64,000 nucleotides of DNA from the NCBI RefSeq assembly GCF_030272615.1, contig NC_081412.1, forward strand, positions 20,251,932 through 20,315,931, in the 5' to 3' direction. This DNA is from Cryptomeria japonica (taxonomy: Eukaryota > Streptophyta > Pinopsida > Cupressales > Cupressaceae). The notes beneath the pieces are model-generated. The model saw only the letters and a program-made list of their open reading frames with translations. It made no database searches and had not been told where the DNA came from. The position numbers and the translations under genes are program-made. Numbering within the stretch: position 1 is the stretch's first letter; the number at the start of each line of letters is the position of its first letter. Positions 20,966-30,613 of this stretch are shown in pieces.

Positions 20966-22267
20966 ACCATTTCCTCTACATCATATATAAGCCCAACCTC
21001 TCTTGCCAATTCAAACACTACTATACCCAAGCAAGAAAAGCTTAAGATGAAAGTCGCAGAGGAAGGTCTCGGGGAATACAACTTGAGTCAACTTTTTTGT
21101 GTGGGACAAATACCCCTTTCCCCTAGAACATATGGTAAACCACAGCAGTTACTCCAGCAACCACTAATCACGCCCGCATGTGCCTTGACGCCTTTCATCC
21201 TTGGAAAGAGTCAAGAGGAAGAAACCCAAGATGAGGACCTAGCGGACTGGATCTATAAAGATCCCATCACCACTGATAAACTGCGAGTTACACTTCCTAC
21301 GGAACAGTATGGCAAAGGCCTCCTCATTATGCAAAGAATGGGATATGATGGTCAAAGTGCTTTGGGATATTGCAAACAAAGACGACATGAACCTCTGCTG
21401 CCAGAATTCAAGCCCAAAGGTAATATAGGCCTAGGCTTTGAGAAAGAAATATTTCCTAAACTCAAATTCAAAGGACAACCCAGCAAATCATTATGTCAGC
21501 GTATAGAAAAGAGGAAACCTTTTATTATCAAAGCACCATCAAGCACTATCCCCACCACCCCATCGAGGCTCACAAACCCAACACCACCATCTATAATACC
21601 AAACATCCCACCAATCGAACCAGTACTCCCATCCACAGCACCCATCACATCAATAATACCAGTAGCAGCAGGAACTCTATCAAAACCCGCAGCAGCATCT
21701 ATGGCACCGACAATATCAGCAAAAGCAACTGAGTCAATATTACCACTACTACTTGTGCCAGATTCCTTGATCTCCACCAAACTTCCTGCAGCACCGATCA
21801 CTACAAAGGTCCATAACCCGATCACACTTGCGGTATTTAACTCAAACGACATCCCAGTATGGTATAGCAATCGGATGCTGGAAAGTGATTCAAAGACCGA
21901 CTCACATGAGTGGGAATTTGATTCTGTACAGCTTAACACTTCAAATGAGAAAGACACATCACCACCTCCACCACACAAAGACATCCCTGTTTACGGAGAA
22001 GCACAGATAAAGACCACTTGGGTTCCTGAGCTGGAAACATCTTCCACAGACCCTACGTCTCATCCTACGCCTGATTCTAATAGGGAGAGTACCATCAACG
22101 ACCTTCACCACACTGTCTTAACCCTCACTGATACATCTAACGCACTTAACCTAATCGATGAAGTAATGCCCATTATCTACCCTGAACTCATCGAATGGAC
22201 CCAATCAAATCCCCCATATCTTGACCTCTTCCAAAATGATGAGGCTATCATTGATTTTTGGAATTAA
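20966..22267 (+). pseudogene. G-patch domain and Pro/Thr-rich spacer (element 2)
   Basis: Continues in the protease frame. Around 21310-21470 there is a G-patch-like sequence, GKGLLIMQRMGYDGQSALGY then GNIGLGFEKE, about 100 codons after the protease. G-patches bind RNA or partner with helicases; a G-patch following the protease is known from betaretroviruses. A long Pro/Ser/Thr/Ala/Ile-rich spacer follows (about 21530-21830), then an acidic tail ending IIDFWN at TAA 22265-22267. The pol frame starts in an overlapping frame at 22255. Confidence 0.75.
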
Positions 22268-23109
22268 GGGATAATCTACCAAGCGGGGATCACAAAGCTG
22301 GATTCGCCATTGAACTTAATAGTGCAGCATACTTCGGGGCGGATGCCAAACCCTTCAGTTGCAATAATATAACAATAAAACATGGATCTTCCAGTGAAAA
22401 CCACACTATGGCACTATTTGATCTAACAAAAGTAAAAAGAAAGAGTGTATCCAATGGTGAAAACCTCTCTGAGGTGCCTGAGGATGAAGGGTTTGACATT
22501 CTCCCTACTAGTACATAACAGGAACGATCAATGATTCTTATCAAGGAAACCAATGAATACAATGTGGGGACTCCTGAAAATCCTCATATCATACATCTGG
22601 CATCTCTTCTCACTCCAGAGGAACAGCCTAAATTTATAGAGTTCTTCCAGCAGCGTCAAATCAACTTTGCATGGTCATATGCAGACATGCCTGGACTTGA
22701 TCCTGATTTAGTCATGCATCATCTCACAGTAGCAGAAGGAGCCAAACCTGTCAAGCAGAAGCTTCGTAAGATGCATCCCCAGATTGCAGTGCTAGTCAAA
22801 ACAGAACTCAAGAAACTCCTGGATGTTGGTTTCATTAGACCAATTGATTATGCAGAATGGATCTCCAACATCGTGCCAGTTGGCAAACCAAAAGGGGGCA
22901 TCCGCATTTGTACTGACTTTAGAGATCTGAATAAGGCATGTCCTAATGATGACTTCCCCCTACCAAATATCGACATCATAGTGGATCTAACAGCAGGACA
23001 TGCGATGCTTTCACTCATGGATGGCTTTTCCGACTACAATCAAATAAAGATCGCACCCAAAGATCAACATAAGACAACCTTCACATGTCCATGGGGCACA
23101 TACTACTAG
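22255..23109 (+). pseudogene. pol: pol: N-terminal part and first half of reverse transcriptase (element 2)
   Basis: Frame -1 relative to gag-pro, overlapping it by 13 nt at a T-run (22255-22259). Interrupted by TAA 22516-22518. RT begins near 22600; recognisable blocks are KLLDVGFIRPIDYAEWISNI, VGKPKGGIRICTDFRDLNKA (the conserved CTDFRDLN), and SLMDGFSDYNQIKI (usual MDGYSGYNQI). It ends at TAG 23107-23109, directly before NVMPFGLKNA; TGG to TAG is the likely origin. RT would copy the element RNA into DNA. Confidence 0.88.
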
Positions 23110-23439
23110 AATGTAATGCCTTTTGGTCTAAAGAATGCAGGAGCGACCTATCAAAGAGCAATGACCACCATCTTCCATGACATGATGCATACTATGATGG
23201 AAGATTATGTGGATGACTTACTAGCAAAATCACTCACTAGAGATGGGCATCTCCACATCTTAGATAAAATCTTTGATAGACTGGAACAATACCATGTTCG
23301 ACTCAACCCAAAGAAATGTGTCTTTGGAGTGACCTCCGGGAAGCTTCTAGGATACATTGTCTCAACCAAAGGCATTGAGGTCGATCCAGCAAAGGTTAAG
23401 GCAATCATGGACATGCCACCTCCAAAGAATATCAGTTAG
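23110..23439 (+). pseudogene. pol: pol: second half of reverse transcriptase with YVDD (element 2)
   Basis: In frame with the preceding part. Begins NVMPFGLKNAGATYQRAM and has the catalytic box YVDDLL at 23206-23217, then FDRLEQYHVRLNPKKCVF and GKLLGYIVSTKGIEVDPAK, the standard gypsy order. A TAG at 23437-23439 replaces an expected Gln codon (CAG) in the NIS-QLRTLQG context. Confidence 0.88.
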
Positions 23440-25818
23440 CTAAGGACATTACAAGGACGGCTTCAATCCATCCAAAGATTCATTGTACAATTGGCTGATA
23501 AGTGTCACCCATTTACACACCTGCTACACAAGAACATCCACTTTCAGTGGGATGCCCGATGCCAGCAAGCATTTCAGACGCTTAAAGACTATCTCATGAA
23601 CCCACCATTGCTGATGCCACCAGATCCAAGTAGACCGTTGTTACTCTATATCTCAGCAACAAGTACAGCATTAGGTGTACTACTGGCACAACATAATGCA
23701 GAAGGCAAAGAGTGTGCTGTGTACTACATCTCTCGCACACTGGTTGGCTATGAACTCAATTACACACCTATTGAGCGAGCTTGCCTAGCAGTAATCTTAG
23801 CAGCCACTAAATTGCGGCACTATTTGCTGACACACAAGGTGCAACTCATCGCAAAGATTGATCCACTCAAGTATTTACTCAGCAAAGCAGCATTGACAGG
23901 TCGCTTGGCCAAATGGGTGATGATTCTAAGTGAATTTGACATTGAGTATGTAGACCGTAAAGCTATCAAAGGTCAAGTCATTGCAAATCAGTTGGTCGAT
24001 GCACCACTCATAGGCGATCATCCCCTCATTTCCAATTTTCCAGATGAAGAGATATTCATGATCACAGAAGTACAACCATGGAAACTATATTTTGATGGCT
24101 CATACACTAGGCATGGCTCAGAGGCAGGCATTCTATTTATCACACCTCAAGGTGATAGCATCCCGAAGTCTTACAGGCTCACATTTCCATGCACAAACAA
24201 CATAGCAGAATATGAGGCCTTGATCACAGGACTCAGGCTCACCGTACAATGGAAATTACAAGAACTACAAGTATATGGTGACTCACAACTAGTCATTCGA
24301 CAAGCAACTGATGAATATCAGACCAAAGATGATAAACTCATGCCATATAAGCAAATGGTGGACATTCTAAAAACATCATTTACTACTATCACTTTTGAGC
24401 AGATACCAAGAGATCAGAATCAAGTTGCTGACGCTATGGCTACCATCGCATCTCTACTAGATCTTCCACAGAATTCAACACACTACGAGTTCTTGGTAGA
24501 ACAGCTTTGGATCCCCGCTTATGATATCCCTGAATCTGAAATGATATGTCACCTTGTTGGTTCCGAATCCCCATGGTACGGTGAGTTCTACACCTATCTC
24601 CACGACCATACACTTCCTCCCAACCAATCAAATAACCAACGAAAAACCTTCATTCGCCAAACTGCTCGATATACCATTATTGCCGAAACCCTATACCGAC
24701 GCGGTCTTGATGGTACTCTCCTTCGATGTCTAGAACAGGATGAGATAACAAAGGTTTTGGAAGAGGTACATGAAGGAATTTACGGGACTCACTCAAGTGG
24801 TCCATCACTAGCCAAGAAGATCATGCGAGCTGGATACTATTGGCCATCTATGGAAAAGGATTCCTACTACTTTGTCAGAAAATGCAAAAAATGTCAAGTT
24901 CATGGTGACCTGATACATGCACCAGCCCAGGAACTGCAACCAATCACGACACCGTGGCCTTTTTGTCAATGGGGCCTTGACCTTGTGGGTAAGATTCATC
25001 CATCTTCATCCAATGGCCATAAATTCATTATTACCACCACTGAATATTTCACAAAGTGGATCGAAGTTGTTCCACTTACTCAAGTCACCGGCAAGCAGAT
25101 CGCCTCATTCATCCTCAACTACATCATCTGTCGGTATGGTGTGCCCATGTCCATCATCACAGATAATGGTCTTCCTTTCAAAAATCAGGATGTCCGTGAG
25201 CTTTGTGAGAAATTTCATATCCAACACCGCTTTTCCACTCCCTATTACCCACAAGGCAATGGTCAGGCCGAAGCATCCAATAAAAACATATTGAGAATCC
25301 TAAAGAAGAAAGTTAATGATGCCTGTCGTGATTGGCATGTTCGATTGAATCCAGGATTATGGGCATATCGAACTAGCATTCGAACCCCTACAGGTGCAAC
25401 TCCTTATTCATTGGTCTATGGTGCAGAAGCTATCTTACCTATTGAGGTCGAGATACCATCATTACGAGTTTCCTTGCACAATCTCATCGATGATGAAGCA
25501 TACAGAGTATCCCATCTTCAGGACTTAGAGTTACTTGATGAGAAGCGACAAGCTGCATACAATCACCTCAAAGCCTATCAGCAGCGCATGAGTAGAAGCT
25601 ACAATCACCGAGTTAGATCTCGTACATTTGAGGTAGGTGATCTTGTTCTTCGAGAAAATCCTCACAACCAACCAAACAGAGAACATCAAGGTAATTTTGA
25701 ATCAAATTGGCTTGGTCCATATGTTGTCACTGCTGTATTCGGGTCCAAGGCATATCAGTTGGCTACATCAGATGGAGAACCGCTCACAGATCCAATCAAT
25801 AGCATGCACCTCAAATAG
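23440..25818 (+). CDS. pol: pol: RNase H, second RNase H and integrase (element 2)
   Basis: Longest intact stretch, 792 codons to TAG. First RNase H (about 23620-23920): the first catalytic Asp is missing (LLLYISATSTALG), but SRTLVGYELNYTPIERA is kept. Second, archaeal-type RNase H (24079-24445): KLYFDGSYTRHG, NNIAEYEALITGL, YGDSQLVI and RDQNQVADAMA supply the catalytic acids. Integrase: HHCC finger (HEGIYGTH at 24769 to CKKCQVHG), then D (24979), D (25162) and E (25270), spacing D-60-D-35-E. No chromodomain after the core. This order defines Tat-lineage elements. It has no start of its own and was part of the polyprotein. Confidence 0.9.
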   Translation, partial: LRTLQGRLQSIQRFIVQLADKCHPFTHLLHKNIHFQWDARCQQAFQTLKDYLMNPPLLMPPDPSRPLLLYISATSTALGVLLAQHNAEGKECAVYYISRTLVGYELNYTPIERACLAVILAATKLRHYLLTHKVQLIAKIDPLKYLLSKAALTGRLAKWVMILSEFDIEYVDRKAIKGQVIANQLVDAPLIGDHPLISNFPDEEIFMITEVQPWKLYFDGSYTRHGSEAGILFITPQGDSIPKSYRLTFPCTNNIAEYEALITGLRLTVQWKLQELQVYGDSQLVIRQATDEYQTKDDKLMPYKQMVDILKTSFTTITFEQIPRDQNQVADAMATIASLLDLPQNSTHYEFLVEQLWIPAYDIPESEMICHLVGSESPWYGEFYTYLHDHTLPPNQSNNQRKTFIRQTARYTIIAETLYRRGLDGTLLRCLEQDEITKVLEEVHEGIYGTHSSGPSLAKKIMRAGYYWPSMEKDSYYFVRKCKKCQVHGDLIHAPAQELQPITTPWPFCQWGLDLVGKIHPSSSNGHKFIITTTEYFTKWIEVVPLTQVTGKQIASFILNYIICRYGVPMSIITDNGLPFKNQDVRELCEKFHIQHRFSTPYYPQGNGQAEASNKNILRILKKKVNDACRDWHVRLNPGLWAYRTSIRTPTGATPYSLVYGAEAILPIEVEIPSLRVSLHNLIDDEAYRVSHLQDLELLDEKRQAAYNHLKAYQQRMSRSYNHRVRSRTFEVGDLVLRENPHNQPNREHQGNFESNWLGPYVVTAVFGSKAYQLATSDGEPLTDPINSMHLK

Positions 25819-26250
25819 TTTTATACCTCATATGGTGTACAAGGCATCAGGCTCCCTTGCATATCAGAGAATACCAAAAACATTCAGAAAAATGTCCTAA
25901 AGAAAATACAAAAACATTCAAAAAAGTAAAGAAAAAATCATGCATCCAAACGGTTAACAACCACTCCGGTGGCACCTTGGGTAAGTGCGATGGCGAAAAC
26001 CTGGCAAACAAGCACTACTCATAAAGGCAATGGCTCCAGTATCTTTCAGGCTCATTGTGATCACATTCATACATACACACATCCATCCATCTAACCATGG
26101 CTTGTTATAAATCTACAAATCCAAGAAAGTACTACATGCATCCTGCATCCCGCTTTTTCATAAATCATGTCCAACTTGGGGGCAATGCCCTTACAATCTA
26201 GATGATGGAAGTGGATTCTACATTACTGGTGATTCATTGGTAAAAATATT

Positions 26251-26521
26251 CAAAAATGACTCACAAAATCCAAAAACATTCAAAAATGACTCACAAAATC
26301 CAAAAACATTAAAAAATGACTCACAAAATCCAAAAACATTCAAAAATGTCTCGCAAAATCCAAAAAAATTCAAAAATGTCTCGCAAAATCCAATAACATT
26401 AAAAAATGTCTCGCAAAATCCAAAAACATTCAAAAATGTCTCGCAAAATCCAAAAAACATTCAAAAATGTCTTGCAAAATCCAAAAACATTCAAAAACTA
26501 TTACACAAAATCCAAAAACAT
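26251..26521 (+). repeat. 30-bp tandem repeat, about 9 units
   Basis: Units like CAAAAATGACTCACAAAATC plus CAAAAACATT follow at 26251, 26281, 26311, 26341, 26371, 26401, 26431, 26462 and 26492 with only single-base changes and one extra A. The first three carry ATGACTCAC, the next four ATGTCTCGC, so there is a sub-family order. Because 30 is a multiple of 3, frames on both strands stay open (KNVSQNPKTF on plus, GFCETFLNVF on minus), which creates ORFs that are probably not genes. Confidence 0.9.
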
Positions 26522-27554
26522 CGAAAAACCATCGAAAATCACACAAAAAAACATGACAACACCTTGTACATATTCATCCATGCAGATATAAAACAAACAT
26601 TGACACAAACACTCACACAATGACCACTTATCAATCGACCAAAACAATCGACATCAACAATCCAAACTGTCTTTAAACAAGGATGCATCCTTCCTTACCA
26701 AAACAAAGACAAAAGTGACATTTTCTTTGACAAGAAAATTATGTTAAGCTATCAAATGCTTGGTTGATTCATGAGTAATTGATTTGTTTATCTGTATCGG
26801 AATCTTTCAGCATTATTTTGTATTGTTTGCGCATTATTTTCGATGAAGTTTTGGGGCATGTACTAATGGTGTCTACGTGGGAAGTTCACCAAGCTACGTG
26901 ATCTTATGCCAAATGCAAATCATAAATCACTACGGCTTGCTGACTACAGCGTATACCTCGACCATATGAACATGAACCATTACCAAGGATCCATATTATT
27001 TTATTCTTTATGTATATATTGTTTGTTTACAGGTACAATGCTCATTCTTTGGTTCCTCCTCATCCAATTTGGATAAAGGTTTTATTTTCTTAGTACAGTA
27101 TGCACTTGTCTCAGGATCTGATCAGCCTAAGATCAAGGAGGACGATCCAAGTCATGCATGAAGGGAGATAATCCTTGTCTGTTCTGCAAGCAATACTCTG
27201 GTCGACTTGACCCTTATATCAAGTCGTTTGTATTAACTTGCTATATAAAATCAATGAAAGGAATACTCAGGTCATCTTGAATCATTATGTCAAGATGCTT
27301 GTATTCTCTTCCAACATTTTAAAGCTCAGTGATGAAAATAGAGCACTATGGATCATCATTTCGCCTCATCTATTTATATCTTGCATTCCATTGCATATCA
27401 CCCATCCATTCATTCATTCATATGTAGGATTTACATGCAAAAATGACCAATAAAGCTAGTCTTGGATACAATCACGATCGAGTACTCTGATACATCATCA
27501 ATGCATCACGCAAAGTCTTACAAACCTTGCATTCCTCATGATCATATCATCCTC

Positions 27555-27650
27555 ACATTTAGTTGCATCTTGCATTAAACATTTAGTTGCATCTTGCATT
27601 AAATATTTAGTTGCATCTTGCATTAAACATTTAGTTATATCTTGCATTAA
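27555..27650 (+). repeat. 24-bp tandem repeat, 4 units
   Basis: Four consecutive copies of ACATTTAGTTGCATCTTGCA plus TTAA (27555, 27579, 27603, 27627), with two or three substitutions in all. Lies in the AT-rich 3' region of element 2. Confidence 0.88.
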
Positions 27651-28559
27651 ACATTCATGTCATTTTTAAACTATAGTTCTTTTTCTTGACATTTAGTTTT
27701 CATCAAATTATTTGCATCATTGCATTAATCATAAAATATTTAGATTCATTCATAGGATCAAATTGTCTTTGATTGTTTTAAATCATTTACTAAGCATTCA
27801 TATAGTGTTGATTATCCATCATCATTTTGTTATCCTTTATCATTTATTATGGTATACATTCATTTATCCATTTAGTGAAAAAGTACATTCATTCATCCAT
27901 TCACTAAGTATCTTATTATACTCATTTTAGGATTCATTCACCTTTGCATTAATTTATCCTCTCTTTTTTAATTGCATTAAGGTGCAGTTATTAAACAAAC
28001 CATAAGTTATAGTATCATCACATTATCCTTATTAAAACATATTTAAATATTTAGACTCATCAAATTCATTTGTTGCAAAACATTAGTTCATACCATTGTG
28101 AATATCCATTTTACATATGCGTTCATTTAGGCATTATCATATAAACATTTGTCCTTTACATTTTGTTTATCCATATTACATTCATCTAAACACATCTAAA
28201 TGCATATCCATCCATAACATTGCATTTAAATCATCACATAAATCATCTCATCATTATATTGCAAATTGAAAACACCAAAATCCTGTTCGTAAATCAACAT
28301 AAACATATATCATCATCATGGCATTACATACATAAAGCATTACATCAAAACCAATCATATATAAACCTGCATTTCATATGTCAATATCCCACATCATAAA
28401 TCATCATAAAAATATGCATAAAAGAAACATCTCATCAAAATGCATACATGTACACACATCCATCTAAGCAATAAATCATCATGCATAAACATCCATACAT
28501 AATCAAATGCATATCATCACAATATGGGATCTCCTCATATATATCATCTCATATATCAA

Positions 28560-29563
28560 AGTACAATGAAGTCTACAAAATCGGCTACCAAGAGCCATCC
28601 AAGATATAGTCCATAAATAAACAATGATACAATACATATATGCAAAAATGCTCTCTCAAATGCCGCTCTGGCCAGATGTTGTACCACCACCACCAGCGCC
28701 ACTTGCTCTCCCACTGGTGCCTGCACCACCTGATCCATCTCTCTGTGGAGGCCTCATCGAATCCCCACTCCCTCTGGCATCTCTTGATCTCTCCTGCCTC
28801 AAAGGACCCATCACAGCCCCACTTCTCTATGCCCTCTATGATCACTCTGATCTTGCCTGCTGCATCTACGAATAGCTAAGAGCTCGCTGGCTAACTGGCA
28901 CAACCTACTCATATAAGCCCCGCCAGTACTCTGTCTCTGCCTGCGCTCGCTGCATCTCCCTCATCACCTCCCCTGTAGGACCCTGTGCTCCTACCCGATC
29001 CGAACCCTCTCTTGCAGCTCGGCCAATCTCTCCACCGTAGTATCTCTCTCCCGTAGCACCACCGTCAGCTCTGACTCTCGTGCAAATAGCTGCACATCCC
29101 TAGCTACTACCTCCTCCTCTAAACTCTCTATCCGGGTCTACAAATGAACTATCATATGATCCCACAGATCTCCAGTAGCTCCCTCCCTGGTGTCCATTAC
29201 TGCCTCACCTGTATCACCCTCTCCAGTAGGTCCCTCCCCTACACCACCCTCTCTAGTAATCCCCTCTCCTCTATCCATTGGGATCTCTCTCTCCATCCCC
29301 CTCCCACTCAGCTGCACTCCTCCCTGCATCAAAGGTCCCTGTGATATCTGAAGAGGTAGTCCACCTCTCCCTCTCCGCTACCTCTGCATCCCCAACCCAC
29401 CTCCTCCTCCCCCACCTCCTCCTCCGCCACCTCCATCTCCTCCTCCTCCTCCTCCTCCATCACCTCGACCGCCTGCCCTCCTCCGTCCTCATCCCCATCC
29501 CCTCTCATCCTCAAACTGTGTGTACTCCTCTGTCACCCTTGATCGTAGATCCCATGGCCTCGC
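28560..29563 (-). pseudogene. C-terminal part of the antisense PMD ORF, broken
   Basis: Reading leftward after the TAG at 29564-29566 the same frame continues (RPWDLRSRVTEEYTQFEDE) to a TGA at 29489-29491, then shifts. Neighbouring frames carry a Glu-rich stretch (EVMEEEEEEEMEVAEEE, about 29440-29400), Gly/Glu repeats (about 29340-29180) and a coiled-coil-like segment with LQTRIESLEEEVVARDVQL near 29140-29080. The left end (about 28740-28640) holds Trp/Arg-rich frames. The minus strand is strongly purine-rich and GC-rich compared with the rest of the element. It looks like the decayed tail of one larger protein; the exact join of frames is unclear. Confidence 0.5.
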
Positions 29564-30538
29564 CTACAGCGTCCGAAACTCTACCAGTGCCTGATCATAA
29601 GGTAGCACTGGACCCCATGCATACCTCTCTCGAATCACCCGTGCATACTCCCCTAATCCGCTAGGCAGTCCCTGCTGCCGTCCGAACTGCCTCATCACTC
29701 GTCCCGGCACCTGTCTCTCCACATCATATGTAGTCCTCCCAATGAGGAATCGAGTCATGAACACATAAGGTAGTGCCTCTGCATCATCATCCCATGGCTC
29801 ACACTCCATGTATGGCTGCCATATCACTGCATCTAAGTCATCCAATGCCCACCACCACCACTCTAACTTCCCCAAGTGGGGCTGACTCATCATGCCACTG
29901 TACATAAACATGTACGGCTGATCCACCGCACGGAATCTAAGGCTCACCGGTCGGGTCACTGGTAGGTGCTCCCATGCCCAAATATGTAGCAGCGTCATGC
30001 CCACTACTAAGGAACCCCTCCCCCGGTACACTACCTCGTGGAGCTCCTGATACATGTGCACCAACACGCACGGCCCCCATGCAAATCGAGTCCCCTCGGT
30101 CATCATCATCTCTATCACCTGTTCCCATCCCACTACCAAACCATGTGACCGCCTGTCTGGACACAAAAGACCTCCCACAATCCTTGATAAAACTGCTGGA
30201 AGAGGCTCATATAGTGCCGCTATATCCTCCCATGCGATCGAGGCATCGTCAATATATACGTCATCATCAAAAATCCTCTGACATGAAAGCGTCCCCCAAG
30301 ATCTGTCATATGTGACCAGCTCCCCTCGAATCAGAATCCGCAGGATGCGCCACACGTCCTCCAAGGTCACAGTCATCTCCCCCTGTGCCAAATGAAAGGT
30401 GCACATCTCACTGTGCCACCGCTCTGCCAATGCTATGATCAATCCGTGATTCATCCGAATCACGAGCATGTGCATCACCTCGTAGAGACCAGTCGCTGCA
30501 ATACAATCAATCTCCGTCTGCGTCAAGCGGTCCCGCAA
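29564..30538 (-). CDS. antisense plant mobile domain (PMD) protein
   Basis: 324 codons on the strand opposite to gag-pol, between pol and the 3' LTR. Residues ~1-60 match the start of the plant mobile domain (aminotransferase-like, MAIN/MAIL family): IAATGLYEVMHM, then ALAERWHSEMCTFHLAQGEM and VTLEDVWRILRI, the diagnostic R-W-x-x-E-x-x-T-F-H-x-x-x-G-E-M-T-x-T-L-x-D-V pattern. Later Trp-rich blocks (LLHIWAWEHLPVTRP, LEWWWWALDDLD) also fit the family. Host PMD proteins help silence transposons and maintain genome stability, and PMDs are known inside gypsy and Mutator elements. Whether it is expressed is unknown. GC content is clearly higher than in the flanks. Confidence 0.82.
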   Translation of the reverse strand: MRDRLTQTEIDCIAATGLYEVMHMLVIRMNHGLIIALAERWHSEMCTFHLAQGEMTVTLEDVWRILRILIRGELVTYDRSWGTLSCQRIFDDDVYIDDASIAWEDIAALYEPLPAVLSRIVGGLLCPDRRSHGLVVGWEQVIEMMMTEGTRFAWGPCVLVHMYQELHEVVYRGRGSLVVGMTLLHIWAWEHLPVTRPVSLRFRAVDQPYMFMYSGMMSQPHLGKLEWWWWALDDLDAVIWQPYMECEPWDDDAEALPYVFMTRFLIGRTTYDVERQVPGRVMRQFGRQQGLPSGLGEYARVIRERYAWGPVLPYDQALVEFRTL

Positions 30539-30613
30539 CCCCTATGTCGCAGGATGACGCTCGTGTAACTGCAACACGCACAGATCCTCCTATACATGGA
30601 CATTCAACAATCA
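30539..30613 (-). pseudogene. N-terminal extension of the PMD ORF, with two amber stops
   Basis: Upstream of the ATG at 30538 the same frame reads EDLCVLQLHERHPAT and then TAG (30542-30544) just before GLRDRL. A further TAG lies at 30590-30592. Family members have an N-terminal L-x-L-H-x-R-H-P-A-x-x motif here, so the true start was farther upstream. CAG to TAG, seen as G-to-A on the plus strand, explains both stops. Confidence 0.55.

Larger units (their letters stand above)
25819..28559 (+). other. non-coding region after pol (element 2)
   Basis: About 2.7 kb, AT-rich, rich in CATTCATT, ATCAT and CATAAA phrases. It contains the 30-bp tandem array (26251-26521) and the 24-bp array (27555-27650) but no recognised protein. 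Near 26165-26178 ACTTGGGGGCAATG resembles a polypurine-tract-like string. Short frames at 27238-27930 have no domains. Confidence 0.65.

Noticed and set aside
21496-21984. 162-codon minus-strand ORF opposite the Pro/Thr-rich spacer of element 2
   Set aside because: A shadow of the biased composition of the plus-strand coding sequence (Ser/Val/Gly-rich); no domain.
26251-26521. Possible CRISPR-like array of 30-bp repeats
   Set aside because: The units are head-to-tail without unique spacers, and this is plant nuclear DNA.
26237-26623. ORF of ten-residue repeats (KNVSQNPKTF) and its mirror on the minus strand
   Set aside because: Open only because the tandem unit is 30 bp; both strands are open equally, and no start context is evident.
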